Shown in pieces: positions 26,579 to 35,879 of a stretch of 64,000 nt of DNA. Position 1 is the first letter of the stretch, and every line of letters begins with the position of its first letter. The notes below the pieces were generated by a model. It was not told where the DNA came from. It did not search any database and saw only the letters and a program-made list of their open reading frames with translations. The translations under genes and the position numbers were made by a program. The stretch covers positions 62,001 to 126,000 of the forward strand of contig JACRIM010000060.1 of the NCBI GenBank assembly GCA_016235815.1, read 5' to 3'. This DNA is from Planctomycetota bacterium (GTDB taxonomy: Bacteria; Planctomycetota; Phycisphaerae; UBA1845; UTPLA1).

Positions 26579-27547
26579 TTGTCACTTCGAGCCGTACGAC
26601 GCTGGTGTACCGCGAATGCGCTCATCGCCGGCGCGCGGTGTGCGCCGTTGATGCCCGAATTTGCAGTCGGCGGCGCGGAAAGCCTGGCGAAATTCTTCGG
26701 ACGTCGACTGCCACCGCTTGCGAGCATGGTTCGGGCGAATATGCAATCGGCCGGAGTCTATTCTCCGGAATTCTTCGCCGAGTATTTCTCACAAGTCGCC
26801 CGTCATCTTGGAAACGCGGCCCGCATCTTCAAATACCATGGCACGCCGGGCCGCGTACAAACCCTCGCTCGCGAGCAGGTCGAATTGGACCCTTCGCTTA
26901 AGCGATTGGCTGAAATCCGAGTTGAGGGCCGTGGAGCATTGCTGGCCCCCGCCCATGCGGTGAACTTCCTCCTCACAGCCACGCGCGTCCATCAGGAGTT
27001 TCCGATACGCGTATTTCTGCGTTGGTCGAAGGATGAGCGACGCGTCAAACTAAAACAACAGTGGTGCGAGGCCTGCGGGCTTAGCGTGCTCCTTGAACCC
27101 GGCCGCACGGTCAGCGCGACAACCCGCGCTGAAATGTGCGTGGACGCCCTCAAACGCGGCGAGATTCTGCTCATCACGCCCGACGTGGCCCAAAAGCGCG
27201 ACGAAGGCACGCCCGTCTCGCTGTTGGGCCGAACCGCATATCTGCCGACTGGTGCCGCCGCAATTGCCATGCTCGCCGAGGCGCCTCTTGTTCCAATGTT
27301 CAGCCGGCTTGAACGGGGCGTGCAGGTGATGTACATCGATAATCCAATCCCCATTCCGATGCGATCCCGTGCCGACGGTGGCCGGCCGGCGGCACTTGGC
27401 ACAGCGATGCAGCAATGGACCACTGGGTTTGATGCATATCTTCGCGCCTGCCCTGCGGCGTGGTTCCTCTGGGGCGACAGTCGTTGGACGCGGGTTTTTC
27501 GTGGCGATCCCGAATACTCTGATCTTTCCGGGAGAGGATCGCCATGA
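26579..27547 (+). CDS. LpxL/HtrB-like acyltransferase family protein with degenerate active site
   Basis: A 322-residue protein that follows the LpxL (lipid A acyltransferase) plan: an N-terminal hydrophobic part, RANMQSAGVY, a region around His126, GLSVLLEPGR..., a DALKRGEILLITPDVAQK segment and a Trp/Arg-rich end (WFLWGDSRWTR). The motif that is normally HxGNWE reads HAVNFL here: His126 and Asn129 are kept but the catalytic acid is Leu131. It may therefore be inactive or use a different mechanism. The start is TTG with GGAG seven bases upstream. It overlaps the CPBP gene by four bases (ATGA). Confidence 0.75.
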   Translation: MSLRAVRRWCTANALIAGARCAPLMPEFAVGGAESLAKFFGRRLPPLASMVRANMQSAGVYSPEFFAEYFSQVARHLGNAARIFKYHGTPGRVQTLAREQVELDPSLKRLAEIRVEGRGALLAPAHAVNFLLTATRVHQEFPIRVFLRWSKDERRVKLKQQWCEACGLSVLLEPGRTVSATTRAEMCVDALKRGEILLITPDVAQKRDEGTPVSLLGRTAYLPTGAAAIAMLAEAPLVPMFSRLERGVQVMYIDNPIPIPMRSRADGGRPAALGTAMQQWTTGFDAYLRACPAAWFLWGDSRWTRVFRGDPEYSDLSGRGSP

Positions 27548-28335
27548 CCGCACTGATCATGCTCGCCTGCGTCCCGCTCGTTATGTGGATTGTCCAGACC
27601 GTTGCGCTTCGCGTCGCCGGGATGCCCATACGCTGGCGAATTGATGCGCGAAATGCGTCGCCATCCATCCGTAACGCCGGACGCGTGACGACTCAGCTTT
27701 CACTCGTCGCGCTGATACTCCTCGTTCCCCTCACGCGGCATCGCTCGTTTGTCGCTCACTACGCAGCGCTCGTGCCGTGGAATCACACGGCCCGTCATTT
27801 CGCTCAGGGGTCTGCGGCGGCGACGCTCTGCCTCACGGTTCTCTTCCTCGCATGGATTGCATCCGGCCGCGTCCGCGTCGAACTGCATCAATCGCGTCGC
27901 AAATGGACCAAGCGGCTCATCATGCTCATCCCCACCGCCCTGTTCGGCGCGTTTGTCGAAGAGTTCATCTTTCGCGGAATCGTGATGGCAGAACTCCAAC
28001 GAACCAACCTCAATCCAACAACCGCGCTGCTACTCTCAGCGTTCGTATTTGCCGCGGCGCATTACGTCCGTGCTGTGAAGCGGCGATGGACGTTCCCCGG
28101 CCACTTCGCGCTCGGCTGCGTCCTCTGCATGGCGTTTGCTGCCACCGGATCGCTCTGGCTCGCGGCAGGCATTCACGCCGGCGGTATTTTCATGATCATG
28201 GGTATGAGGCCGTTCCTTCGATACGACGGCCCGGCATGGCTTACCGGCGCAAGCATTTTTCCATTCGCCGGCGTCGCCGGCCTCGGCGGTTTGGCGGTGT
28301 TGGCGTCATGGGTGGCGAGGTACTATCCATCATGA
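27544..28335 (+). CDS. CPBP family intramembrane metalloprotease
   Basis: A 263-residue multi-span membrane protein of the CPBP (CAAX protease / bacteriocin-processing) family. Motif 1 is EExxxR (Glu139, Glu140, Arg144 in VEEFIFRG), motif 2 holds His173 in FAAAHY, and motif 3 a later His in GIHAGG. These residues form the metal site of the family. Substrates here are unknown. It overlaps the LpxL-like gene and the next small gene by ATGA at each end, so the three are translationally coupled. Confidence 0.88.
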   Translation: MTALIMLACVPLVMWIVQTVALRVAGMPIRWRIDARNASPSIRNAGRVTTQLSLVALILLVPLTRHRSFVAHYAALVPWNHTARHFAQGSAAATLCLTVLFLAWIASGRVRVELHQSRRKWTKRLIMLIPTALFGAFVEEFIFRGIVMAELQRTNLNPTTALLLSAFVFAAAHYVRAVKRRWTFPGHFALGCVLCMAFAATGSLWLAAGIHAGGIFMIMGMRPFLRYDGPAWLTGASIFPFAGVAGLGGLAVLASWVARYYPS

Positions 28336-28778
28336 TGTCGCTGCCTACGAACTCGTTCACCGGAAAACGTGTCGCAGTCCGCTCGGTATCGGCGCGAGCC
28401 GATGTCGAACGCGCACTGACGGAGCGCGGTGCATCAAACATCCAGTGGTTTGAAGCCAAGGATGACGACGAACTGAATCACCTGGCGCTACAAGGCAAGT
28501 TTGATTGCATTGTCTATGAAAAACTGGATCTGATGCTGACTGCGATTTGGAAAGGCGACGTTGACTGGCAGCAATGGAAACAACGGGGCATTCGTGTCGA
28601 GATCGCCGAACAATGCGGCCCCCCCGATTGGCAGTCGATGATTGAATCAGTTGAGGGGAGCTACCGAACATGGCGACGGGGCGAGCGACGACGCCAGATC
28701 ATTGCGGCGATTCTGCTTAGTATCGCCGGCTTGATCGCACTTTTGACCATCCTTCAGGCAACCCCCGTGTCACCCTGA
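28332..28778 (+). CDS. Small tail-anchored protein coupled to the CPBP protease
   Basis: A 148-residue protein I do not recognise. Residues about 10-100 form an alternating alpha/beta pattern. The segment FDCIVYEKLDLMLTAIWKG followed by RGIRVEIAEQ weakly recalls the catalytic half of serine recombinases (FD..V..KLDRL), but the catalytic serine and arginines are not evident. A basic stretch RRGERRR precedes a single C-terminal membrane helix (about 123-142). Its ATG overlaps the CPBP stop by four bases. The context suggests it may be a partner or substrate of the protease. Confidence 0.7.
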   Translation: MMSLPTNSFTGKRVAVRSVSARADVERALTERGASNIQWFEAKDDDELNHLALQGKFDCIVYEKLDLMLTAIWKGDVDWQQWKQRGIRVEIAEQCGPPDWQSMIESVEGSYRTWRRGERRRQIIAAILLSIAGLIALLTILQATPVSP

Positions 28779-28799
28779 TTTGGTCCAAACGTTCAAGAC

Positions 28800-28882
28800 T
28801 GCCGAAGGGGGGACTCGAACCCCCATTCCCTTGCGGGAACCGGTTTTTGAAACCGGCGCGTATGCCATTCCGCCACTTCGGC
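28800..28882 (-). tRNA. tRNA-Leu (anticodon CAA)
   Basis: On the minus strand a complete class II tRNA folds. The acceptor stem is GCCGAAG/CTTCGGC with discriminator A, the D arm contains GGAATGGCAT, and the anticodon stem CCGGT/ACCGG encloses TTCAAAA with anticodon CAA (28847-28849). The variable arm TTCCCGCAAGGGAA is long and the T arm is GGGGGTTCGAGTCCCCC. It reads UUG leucine codons. The 3' CCA is not encoded (the next bases are GTC), so it must be added. Confidence 0.96.
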
Positions 28883-28906
28883 GCGATTTCCCCCTGGGGC
28901 TGACAA

Positions 28907-28935
28907 ATCCTAACTCTATGCCAGCCAAGGGGCAA
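28907..28935 (-). promoter_or_regulatory. Candidate promoter of tRNA-Leu
   Basis: On the minus strand TTGCCC (28935-28930) and TAGGAT (28912-28907) are 17 bp apart, which would start transcription about 17 bases before the tRNA. Both hexamers match consensus at four of six positions. Confidence 0.35.
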
Positions 28936-29338
28936 GCGTCGCCGCGATCGATTCCATGCTGTGCAATTTGGCACACCCAACCCACATCCTGCCCGTCACC
29001 CGTTAAGAGAATGCTAAGTAACGTACATGAAAGATTCGTCCGAAAACACCCTTGTTACGCTTCCGCTGGCGCGTACTCCTATGGTAAAATGCGACCATAT
29101 TGCATCGGGTGAAAGCAAGCAGAACCTGCCATGCGAAGGGGAATCGTTCGTCGGACTCCAGGACTATTTCGCGCATCCCCACTCGGCGCGCCTTCGAGTT
29201 CGCTCCCTCCCTCTCCTCATCGCTGCAAGTCATGGCAATTGCCCGGCGTGGAGTAGCATTCGAAAAACCCGAATTCGAGTCGTGGACACTCCGACGGACC
29301 CACGACATCGGAAAGTGAACCTAACAAGGAGACATTTG
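28936..29338 (+). promoter_or_regulatory. Intergenic region with an extended -10 promoter for the large exported protein
   Basis: No gene is supported here. At 29082-29090 TGGTAAAAT forms an extended -10 element (TGn plus TAAAAT), without a good -35. It would give the downstream gene a leader of about 240 nt. I see no terminator or riboswitch fold in that leader. The ribosome site AAGGAG lies at 29326-29331. Confidence 0.35.
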
Positions 29339-32300
29339 ATGTTTGCGAAGACAGGACGTCATGTTGGCCGGATCATTGCCGGCGTAGCGTTGGTTTGTTG
29401 TATCGGCCTTGCGTCGTCCCCCGCCTCGGCCGCGCTGATCGCCTATTGGGATTTCAATGACAGCGTCGGCACCAGCGGCCCGCCGAATCTCATTGTCGAT
29501 CAGGGCGCAGGCACGCTGACCCACAACTTCGACGACCCTACAGCCAACGTGACGCATTTCACCGGCACAAACATCGGCGCTTTGCCCGGTGTCCCGCTCG
29601 CAAACCGCGCGTTAGCGCTCGTGGCCGGAAGTGCAAGCATAAACAATGGGAAAGAAATCATCATAGCCGTCAACACAACCGGGAAAACCGGAATCGTGAT
29701 GACTTATGCAACTCAGCGAACTGCAGAGGGCTTTAATAATAACCAGGTCGCCTATTCAACCAACGGCGGCGGCAGCTTTACGGATTATCAGGCTGCATAC
29801 GACCCCGCAACAGCTTTTGCACTGCGCACCGTCGACTTTGGCAGTCTCCTTGATAACAACGCAAATATTCAGATTCGCATTCGATTCGACGGAGCGACCA
29901 GCAACACCGGTAACAACCGAATCGACAACATTCATATCTTCTCCGGAGGCATTCCTACCGGTGCATGCTGTACAGCCGGCGGCTCATGTACCATTGAGCT
30001 GCGCGACAACTGCTTGAACGTCATCAATGGAAACTACCTCGGCGATGGCACGACCTGCGGTGTATGCCCCAACTATGCAAACATCGTCATCAATGAAATC
30101 CGCATTGATCAGAATGCCGACGACGTCGATGAGTATTTCGAAATTGCCGGCCCGCCGAACACGAGCCTGAACGGCCTCTCCTATATCGTCATTGGAGATG
30201 GCGCTGTCGCGGATGGCAGCGGTGTCATTGAGTCAATTGTAGATCTCTCCGGAAAGACAACCGGTGCCGATGGCCGATTTTTCTGCGCGCTGGACAATGA
30301 CACGCTTCAGGTGCTGCCCGCCGGCGTCACGCACGCCGCCGCCGACCTGATCGCCGACTTCCAGTTTGAGAACAGCGACAACGTGACCCACATGCTCGTT
30401 TCCGGTTTCCGGGGCACGGCCGGGCAAGACTTGGACGTTGACGAGGATTGCAACCTCGACGCCGGCCTGCCGTGGGTTCAGGAAGTGGATGGCGTTTCGC
30501 TTGTTGAGAATCCCGGTCCGCCGCCATTTCCGGCTGGCGATGAGTGCTTCTATCGAATCTCTGTCGGCCCCGAATCGGTCGGCGTACTTACCTTCGTTCC
30601 CGGTCATATTTATCGTTACGACGGCGCTATGAATCCGGTTGACGGTCCAGGGCGCCCGTGGGTCATAGGTCCTTTCGATGCCGTTCAGGGAACGGACACT
30701 CCTGGGGCAGTGAATGCGATTTCGACTGGCGCGTGTTGCACGGGAAGCTGTGTCGTAAACACACGCGATCAATGCCTCGCCCTTACCGGTGTCTGGCAGG
30801 GTCGCAATACCACGTGCACACCGAATCCGTGCTCCGGTGCCTGTTGCAGCCCAACGGATGTTTGCACCATTACGAGCCGCGCATCGTGCGAAAGCGGCGG
30901 CGGCTCCTATCAGGGCGGCGGAACAACGTGTTCGCCAACTCCATGTACCTGCACCGATCTCGCGACCGCGCGAGCGGTCCTGCCTCCCCCGGTTTCACCC
31001 GATCCGACTGCGCCGAGTTGGAACAGCGGCGTCCGCATCTGTAACGCGGTTGTCACCTCAACGACCGATTTGGTTAGCTCGCCCAACCAGAAGAGCTTTG
31101 CAATTCAAGACACCAGTGGTGGAGACGGCCGATCTGCCATTACGGTCTTCGGCGCGAATGCCATCGTGGACACGGCGTTGGCCGGTGTGGTCCCAGGCAG
31201 CAGCATCAACATTCAGGGCGTGATCATCACGTTTAACGGGTTGTTGGAACTCGCGGATGGACCCACATCGACAAACCCGGCGCAAATCCTTCCACTCACC
31301 AACTTCAAGAACAACGGCGTCGTCGGCGTCCCGGCCCCGCGTATCACCACGCTCGCCGAACTGCAGGATGCAAACCCGACCGCCGAGACCATTGAAAGTG
31401 AGTATGTTCAGGTCAATTGCATTGCTTTTACACAGGGCGACGGCACGGCCGTCTTCAACGGCCCGGCCAACTACACGATTACGGACGGCACCAACTCGAT
31501 GCTCGTCCGTGTCGCAACCAACGCCCTCGACTGGCAAGGCGAGTTGATTCCGACGACTCCCTGCAACATCCGCGGCATCGTGACTCAATTCGACGGCTCG
31601 GTGCCTCGCGATGGTGGATATCAGATCCTCGTCCGCGGCCTCGGCTTCGCCGATCCGGACGACCTTGATAACCCGGCGAGCTGCGGCCCGACCGGCGGAT
31701 GCTGTCTGCCCGGCCCGACCTGCCGAACTGGTTTGACGGCGGCGCTGTGCGCCGGCTTGGGCGGCGTGTATCGAGGCGACGGCACGAACTGCATTAGCCC
31801 GAACTGTCCGACGACCGATGGTGTCGTGATCAACGAAATTCGCGTTGATCAACCGACCGCCGGCGATCCCGATGAGTACTTCGAGCTGAAGGGCCCGCCC
31901 AACGTTCCACTCGGTTCGCTGACCTACTTGGTTATCGGTGACGGCGCAGCGGCGTGCGGCAGTGGAGTGATCGAAGAGGTTACACCGCTGTCGCTCAAAG
32001 TCATGCCGGCAGGCGGACTTTTCCTATGTGCGGAATCAACCTATACGCTTGGCGGCGCGGTAGACCTTACAACCGTCCTTGACTTCGAAGATGACGACAA
32101 CACGACTCATATGTTGGTCGAAAACTATGTCGCACCTGCTAGTTCCGCATGCGGCAATATTGACCTCGACACCAACGACGACGGTATCCTGGATATCACG
32201 CCGTGGACCCGCGTCCTCAGCTCCATCGCCATCGTCAAGGATTCAACGAATCCGCCGGTCGGCACGGAGCGATATTACGGCCCCACGGTCGGCCCCGTCC

Positions 32301-33886
32301 CCGGTGGATTCTCCCCCGGTCACGTGATCCGATGCCCGGGTGCGTTGAATAACTTCATCATCGGCACCTTTGACATCCCGGCCAACGGCGGAAACGACAC
32401 GCCGCGCGCCGAGAATGACTGCACCGCCGCATGTCTGACATGCCCCGGCGACACGGACGGCAACGAGGCCGTGAATTTCAATGACATCGATGAATTCGTC
32501 AGCGCGTTGCTCGGCATCACGCCGAATCCCTGTGCCGACGTCAATGTCGATACGCGGACCGATGGTCTCGACATTCGCAACATGATCGCACTTGTTCTGG
32601 CAAACGGCGGCGTTGGAACGTCCTGCCTCCCGCCGGCCCAGATCGACATCGCTCGTTGCGATAATGCCAGCCCGCCCAATGACTGCCCGAACAGCGCCAA
32701 TCTGTGGTGCCTCTACACCGTCGATACCGGACAAGCAGGCTTGGCCTCATGTGTGGTCGTCGGTCCCTCCGGTGCAACCACAATCTCCGAAGGCGAGCAG
32801 TTCTGCGTCGAGTGCCCAGCGGCCAGCGGCCCCTGCGGTACGGCCGGAACCAAGGTCCAGTTCCGCTGGGTCAATCACAACGGTGCAGGCCAGGATTGTG
32901 TCTTCCTTGCGACGCTGCAATCGACAAGCTGCACCAACTGCAGCGGCCTGAATAAGCGATTCCAGGCCCCGCCGATTCCAAGTTCGATCAAAGTCCTCGA
33001 CTGGAACTTGCTCAACTACTCCGGAGGGCGAACCGCTGACTACCAGGCCGTGCTGAACGCCGTCCTGCCCGATGTCATCATCGCACAGGAAGTCGTTGGC
33101 ACGACCGGTCGCGATGCCTTCCTCGCCGTTCTCAACGGCGGTGGCGGTCCCGGTGGCTACAACGTGGCCACCTTTACCGACGGTCCAGATTCCGACAATG
33201 CCCTCTACTATCGAACCTCGAGGATCACCTTTGCCGGCGCCGGCGATTACACCACCGTCGCGACGACTCCGCGAATTACCGATCGATGGAAGATAGGCGT
33301 CGTCGGTTACACCAATCCCGATGCCAACATTTACATCTACTCGATGCATTTGAAGGCAGGCAGCACCGCACCGGATCAGGCCGATCGTTTGACGGCGGCA
33401 ACGGCGGTTCGCAATCACGCGAACAACCTCCCAGCCGGTTCAAACATCATCTTTGCCGGCGACTTCAACTTGCAATCCAGCGCGGAGGGAAGCTATCAGC
33501 AGTTCGTCGGCTCGCAGGTCGACAATGATGGTCGATGCTTCGATCCAATCAATTCGCCGGGAACGTGGAACATCAACCCCGCGTTCGCGCCGATTCACAC
33601 TCAGTCTCCGCACCAGGACAACCCGGGCTCTCCGCCGGGCGCCTCCAACGGCGGACTGGATGATCGCTTTGACTTCATCCTGATGTCGTCGGCTTTGCTT
33701 GATGGCTCTGGTACGGCCTACATGGCCGGCACTTATCGTGCTTATGGCAATGACGGCAACCACTTCAACAAGGACATCAACGATGCTCCGACCATTCCCG
33801 AGGGTGCGACAATTGCCAACGCACTCCACGCGTGCTCGGATCACCTGCCGGTCCTTTGCCAGATTCAGTTGCCGTCGAATCCGTAA
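29339..33886 (+). CDS. Giant exported protein with C-terminal endonuclease/exonuclease/phosphatase domain
   Basis: A 1,515-residue exported protein. The ATG at 29339 (AAGGAG upstream) begins a signal peptide ending near SSPASAA. In order: a jelly-roll-like N-domain (about 35-200); a Cys-rich GACC module (about 205-244); a lamin-tail-like beta domain (about 249-460) starting VINEIRIDQ; two further GACC modules (464-537); an OB-fold-like region (about 540-783); a fourth Cys-rich module (784-824); a second lamin-tail-like domain (829-1027); a dockerin-like pair (CPGDTDGNEAVNFNDID, about 1034-1085); a short Cys-rich domain; and an EEP domain from about 1215 with DWNLLNY, QEV, HLKAG, AGDFN, DDRFDFIL and CSDHLPV. 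EEP enzymes cleave nucleic acid or phosphoesters with a metal. It probably acts outside the cell. Confidence 0.85.
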   Translation: MFAKTGRHVGRIIAGVALVCCIGLASSPASAALIAYWDFNDSVGTSGPPNLIVDQGAGTLTHNFDDPTANVTHFTGTNIGALPGVPLANRALALVAGSASINNGKEIIIAVNTTGKTGIVMTYATQRTAEGFNNNQVAYSTNGGGSFTDYQAAYDPATAFALRTVDFGSLLDNNANIQIRIRFDGATSNTGNNRIDNIHIFSGGIPTGACCTAGGSCTIELRDNCLNVINGNYLGDGTTCGVCPNYANIVINEIRIDQNADDVDEYFEIAGPPNTSLNGLSYIVIGDGAVADGSGVIESIVDLSGKTTGADGRFFCALDNDTLQVLPAGVTHAAADLIADFQFENSDNVTHMLVSGFRGTAGQDLDVDEDCNLDAGLPWVQEVDGVSLVENPGPPPFPAGDECFYRISVGPESVGVLTFVPGHIYRYDGAMNPVDGPGRPWVIGPFDAVQGTDTPGAVNAISTGACCTGSCVVNTRDQCLALTGVWQGRNTTCTPNPCSGACCSPTDVCTITSRASCESGGGSYQGGGTTCSPTPCTCTDLATARAVLPPPVSPDPTAPSWNSGVRICNAVVTSTTDLVSSPNQKSFAIQDTSGGDGRSAITVFGANAIVDTALAGVVPGSSINIQGVIITFNGLLELADGPTSTNPAQILPLTNFKNNGVVGVPAPRITTLAELQDANPTAETIESEYVQVNCIAFTQGDGTAVFNGPANYTITDGTNSMLVRVATNALDWQGELIPTTPCNIRGIVTQFDGSVPRDGGYQILVRGLGFADPDDLDNPASCGPTGGCCLPGPTCRTGLTAALCAGLGGVYRGDGTNCISPNCPTTDGVVINEIRVDQPTAGDPDEYFELKGPPNVPLGSLTYLVIGDGAAACGSGVIEEVTPLSLKVMPAGGLFLCAESTYTLGGAVDLTTVLDFEDDDNTTHMLVENYVAPASSACGNIDLDTNDDGILDITPWTRVLSSIAIVKDSTNPPVGTERYYGPTVGPVPGGFSPGHVIRCPGALNNFIIGTFDIPANGGNDTPRAENDCTAACLTCPGDTDGNEAVNFNDIDEFVSALLGITPNPCADVNVDTRTDGLDIRNMIALVLANGGVGTSCLPPAQIDIARCDNASPPNDCPNSANLWCLYTVDTGQAGLASCVVVGPSGATTISEGEQFCVECPAASGPCGTAGTKVQFRWVNHNGAGQDCVFLATLQSTSCTNCSGLNKRFQAPPIPSSIKVLDWNLLNYSGGRTADYQAVLNAVLPDVIIAQEVVGTTGRDAFLAVLNGGGGPGGYNVATFTDGPDSDNALYYRTSRITFAGAGDYTTVATTPRITDRWKIGVVGYTNPDANIYIYSMHLKAGSTAPDQADRLTAATAVRNHANNLPAGSNIIFAGDFNLQSSAEGSYQQFVGSQVDNDGRCFDPINSPGTWNINPAFAPIHTQSPHQDNPGSPPGASNGGLDDRFDFILMSSALLDGSGTAYMAGTYRAYGNDGNHFNKDINDAPTIPEGATIANALHACSDHLPVLCQIQLPSNP

Positions 33887-33916
33887 GCGATCGACGACAC
33901 GCTGACCTGTCAATCA

Positions 33917-33957
33917 AAACGGGGCGTTCACTGACATGGTGAACGCCCCGTTTCTTT
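33917..33957 (+). terminator. Perfect 15-bp intrinsic terminator
   Basis: Bases 33917-33931 and 33939-33953 are exact inverted repeats around a seven-base loop, with a T-rich end (TTTCTTTT). It starts 31 bases past the large gene's stop. The A-rich left flank means it can also serve the convergent lipoprotein gene. Confidence 0.9.
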
Positions 33958-33986
33958 TCGTGTAAAAGAGAAAACGCGATGTTGAG

Positions 33987-35063
33987 TTACTGAGGAAGGA
34001 GTTTCAGCACACGCGGAAGCATGTACTGCATGGACTCTTCCTCGGCCGTCCACGTGCCGGCAAGAAACGACCCCTGAGCCGGCACAACACTGGCGCTTCG
34101 CACGATCTCATCCGTCGATTTGCCGATCAACCGCGAATACCGCGCATAGGCATCGTGCGCCGCCTTAATGGTCGGATAGTTCACTACCCATACCGTGTTT
34201 GGCCGCCGTGCGTCCGGCACGTCATAGCTGGCAATGCACATCAATGTGTCTTTCCCCAGCCCCAGAATTGCAGCGACCCCCGGTACATCCAGTGAATAAT
34301 CAAGTTCGATCGCATCTGGTCGAATGCTCGCCGGGTGTCGAACGAGCCACAATCGCCCCGGACGCCGGTTCTCTTCCGGCAGCGCATGAAGGATCGGCGG
34401 CAAATCCTCCCGCGTGATCTTTCCGCAGAGGTTCATCAGCAGGCGGATCATTTCCTCCGTCGTCTCGCTGTCGTCCTCGCCCGCCGAAAGGAAAACGTAG
34501 CACTTGCCTTGCCAGCAATGTAGGGCGAGGCCGCCGGCATGTTCGACGCGTGTCTCGCCGCCGATGCGATAGATCTCCGGCGAACTGGAGCGACACGTCA
34601 GAATTCCATAGGCATCCTCAGCGGATGTCGTTTCAATAACGCATAGTGCGGCCTTTACGGCTGGTTGCGATCCCCGACGTAGCGAATAGGTACATCGCGC
34701 CGCCGATTTGATCCGAAAATACCCCAATCGAGTCGCTTCGGCTTCCGAAAAAACGCGGGCCAGCGCCGCCGGCGCGAAGACCCTCACCGGCTCGACCTTG
34801 GTCCAGTTCCCATCTTTGTGCGACACGGGGATATAAGCGGGCGACCGTGGATCGTCTTCCCCGTCGACACCGACCGCCGCGCTCGTATTGCTGGAGATGC
34901 TCGATGCGGGTTGGCCGGCCGGCTGAGACGTGGACCCAGGGCGAAACCGGTCGCAACCCATCGGCGAACCGGCCAGCGCAAGGCCTGTGAATAGCGCGAC
35001 GCGCGTTCGCCATCGTTCGGCCCGCGACGGATTTGTTGTCGTTCGCACCGTCACGATCCGCAT
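33987..35063 (-). CDS. Planctomycete lipoprotein, possibly DUF6599-type
   Basis: A 358-residue protein with a basic N-terminus, a hydrophobic segment and Cys37 (SPMGC), a possible atypical lipid-attachment site. A Ser/Pro/Ala linker is followed by an alpha/beta region. It contains LGYFRIKSAARCTY, TSAEDAYGILTC and, later, KAAHDAYARYSRLIG, two halves that look like duplicated units. From memory it resembles DUF6599 proteins, which have no known function. The start was placed at 35063 because upstream sequence in this frame overlaps cmk. It faces cmk with 93 bp between start codons. Confidence 0.65.
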   Translation of the reverse strand: MRIVTVRTTTNPSRAERWRTRVALFTGLALAGSPMGCDRFRPGSTSQPAGQPASSISSNTSAAVGVDGEDDPRSPAYIPVSHKDGNWTKVEPVRVFAPAALARVFSEAEATRLGYFRIKSAARCTYSLRRGSQPAVKAALCVIETTSAEDAYGILTCRSSSPEIYRIGGETRVEHAGGLALHCWQGKCYVFLSAGEDDSETTEEMIRLLMNLCGKITREDLPPILHALPEENRRPGRLWLVRHPASIRPDAIELDYSLDVPGVAAILGLGKDTLMCIASYDVPDARRPNTVWVVNYPTIKAAHDAYARYSRLIGKSTDEIVRSASVVPAQGSFLAGTWTAEEESMQYMLPRVLKLLPQ

Positions 35064-35156
35064 TGTAGCTGCCGTGCCCGGTCCCGCAATTTCTTTTTTG
35101 ACCGACCCGCTCCTCGTTTGTATCATCAAGCCCCGGTATATGGGCGAGAACAACTC

Positions 35157-35825
35157 ATGATCATCACCATCGACGGACCGGCGGGATCGGGTAAGAGCAC
35201 GGCGGCTCGCAAACTGGCGGCCAAACTTGGCATCGCCTACCTGGATACCGGTGCGATGTACCGCGCCATCGCCTGGGCCGCGCTTCAAAAGGGACTTCGC
35301 CTTACCGACGCGGCAGGCCTTATCGACGTCGCCCGGACCAGCGACATCGAAGTGGACTGCGGTCCAACCCATACCCGTGTCACACTCAACGGAACGGAAG
35401 TTTCCGAAGCAATCCGCTCGATGGCAGTCAATCAGGCTACGAGTTTCGTTGCCCGGATTCCGGAGATCCGCCAGATTCTCGTGGAGAAGCAGCGACAAAT
35501 CGGAAATCGTCTGGGCGCACTCGTGACCGAGGGTCGCGATCAGGGCAGTGTGGTCTTTCCCAACGCCGATCTGAAGTTTTTCCTCGACGCCAGCATCGAT
35601 AAACGGTCGATGCGACGCTATCAGGAACTCATCGCCGACGGCGAAGAAGCAGCCTACGACATGATTAAGGAGAATCTCGAACAACGAGACGGTAACGACC
35701 GCCACCAGTGGGCTCCCCTGCTCGAACCGGCGACCGCCATTCACATCGATACGACCCAGATGACCATTCATGAGGTCATTGAGCGTCTATTGGAAGAGAT
35801 CCGGAAACGTAATCTGGCCCCGTGA
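35157..35825 (+). CDS. cmk: Cytidylate kinase
   Basis: A 222-residue (d)CMP kinase. The P-loop GPAGSGKST is at residues 6-14, then YLDTGAMYRAIAW, and TEGRDQGSVVFP, where most members have GRDIG. It phosphorylates CMP and dCMP for pyrimidine supply. The ATG at 35157 matches the family N-terminus. plsC follows after 54 bp, a common cmk-plsC arrangement, although rpsA and ispH are absent. Confidence 0.95.
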   Translation: MIITIDGPAGSGKSTAARKLAAKLGIAYLDTGAMYRAIAWAALQKGLRLTDAAGLIDVARTSDIEVDCGPTHTRVTLNGTEVSEAIRSMAVNQATSFVARIPEIRQILVEKQRQIGNRLGALVTEGRDQGSVVFPNADLKFFLDASIDKRSMRRYQELIADGEEAAYDMIKENLEQRDGNDRHQWAPLLEPATAIHIDTTQMTIHEVIERLLEEIRKRNLAP

Positions 35826-35879
35826 TCGTCACGGTCACGCATTTCTTTCGTCGCGACCATCATCGGTGCTGCTAATCAC

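Noticed and set aside
28332-28778. Serine recombinase remnant
   Set aside because: Only a weak KLD-type pattern; the catalytic serine and arginines are missing and a C-terminal membrane helix is present.
28717-29112. Small open frames across 28.7-29.1 kb
   Set aside because: They overlap the tRNA-Leu gene and carry no ribosome site or conserved motif.
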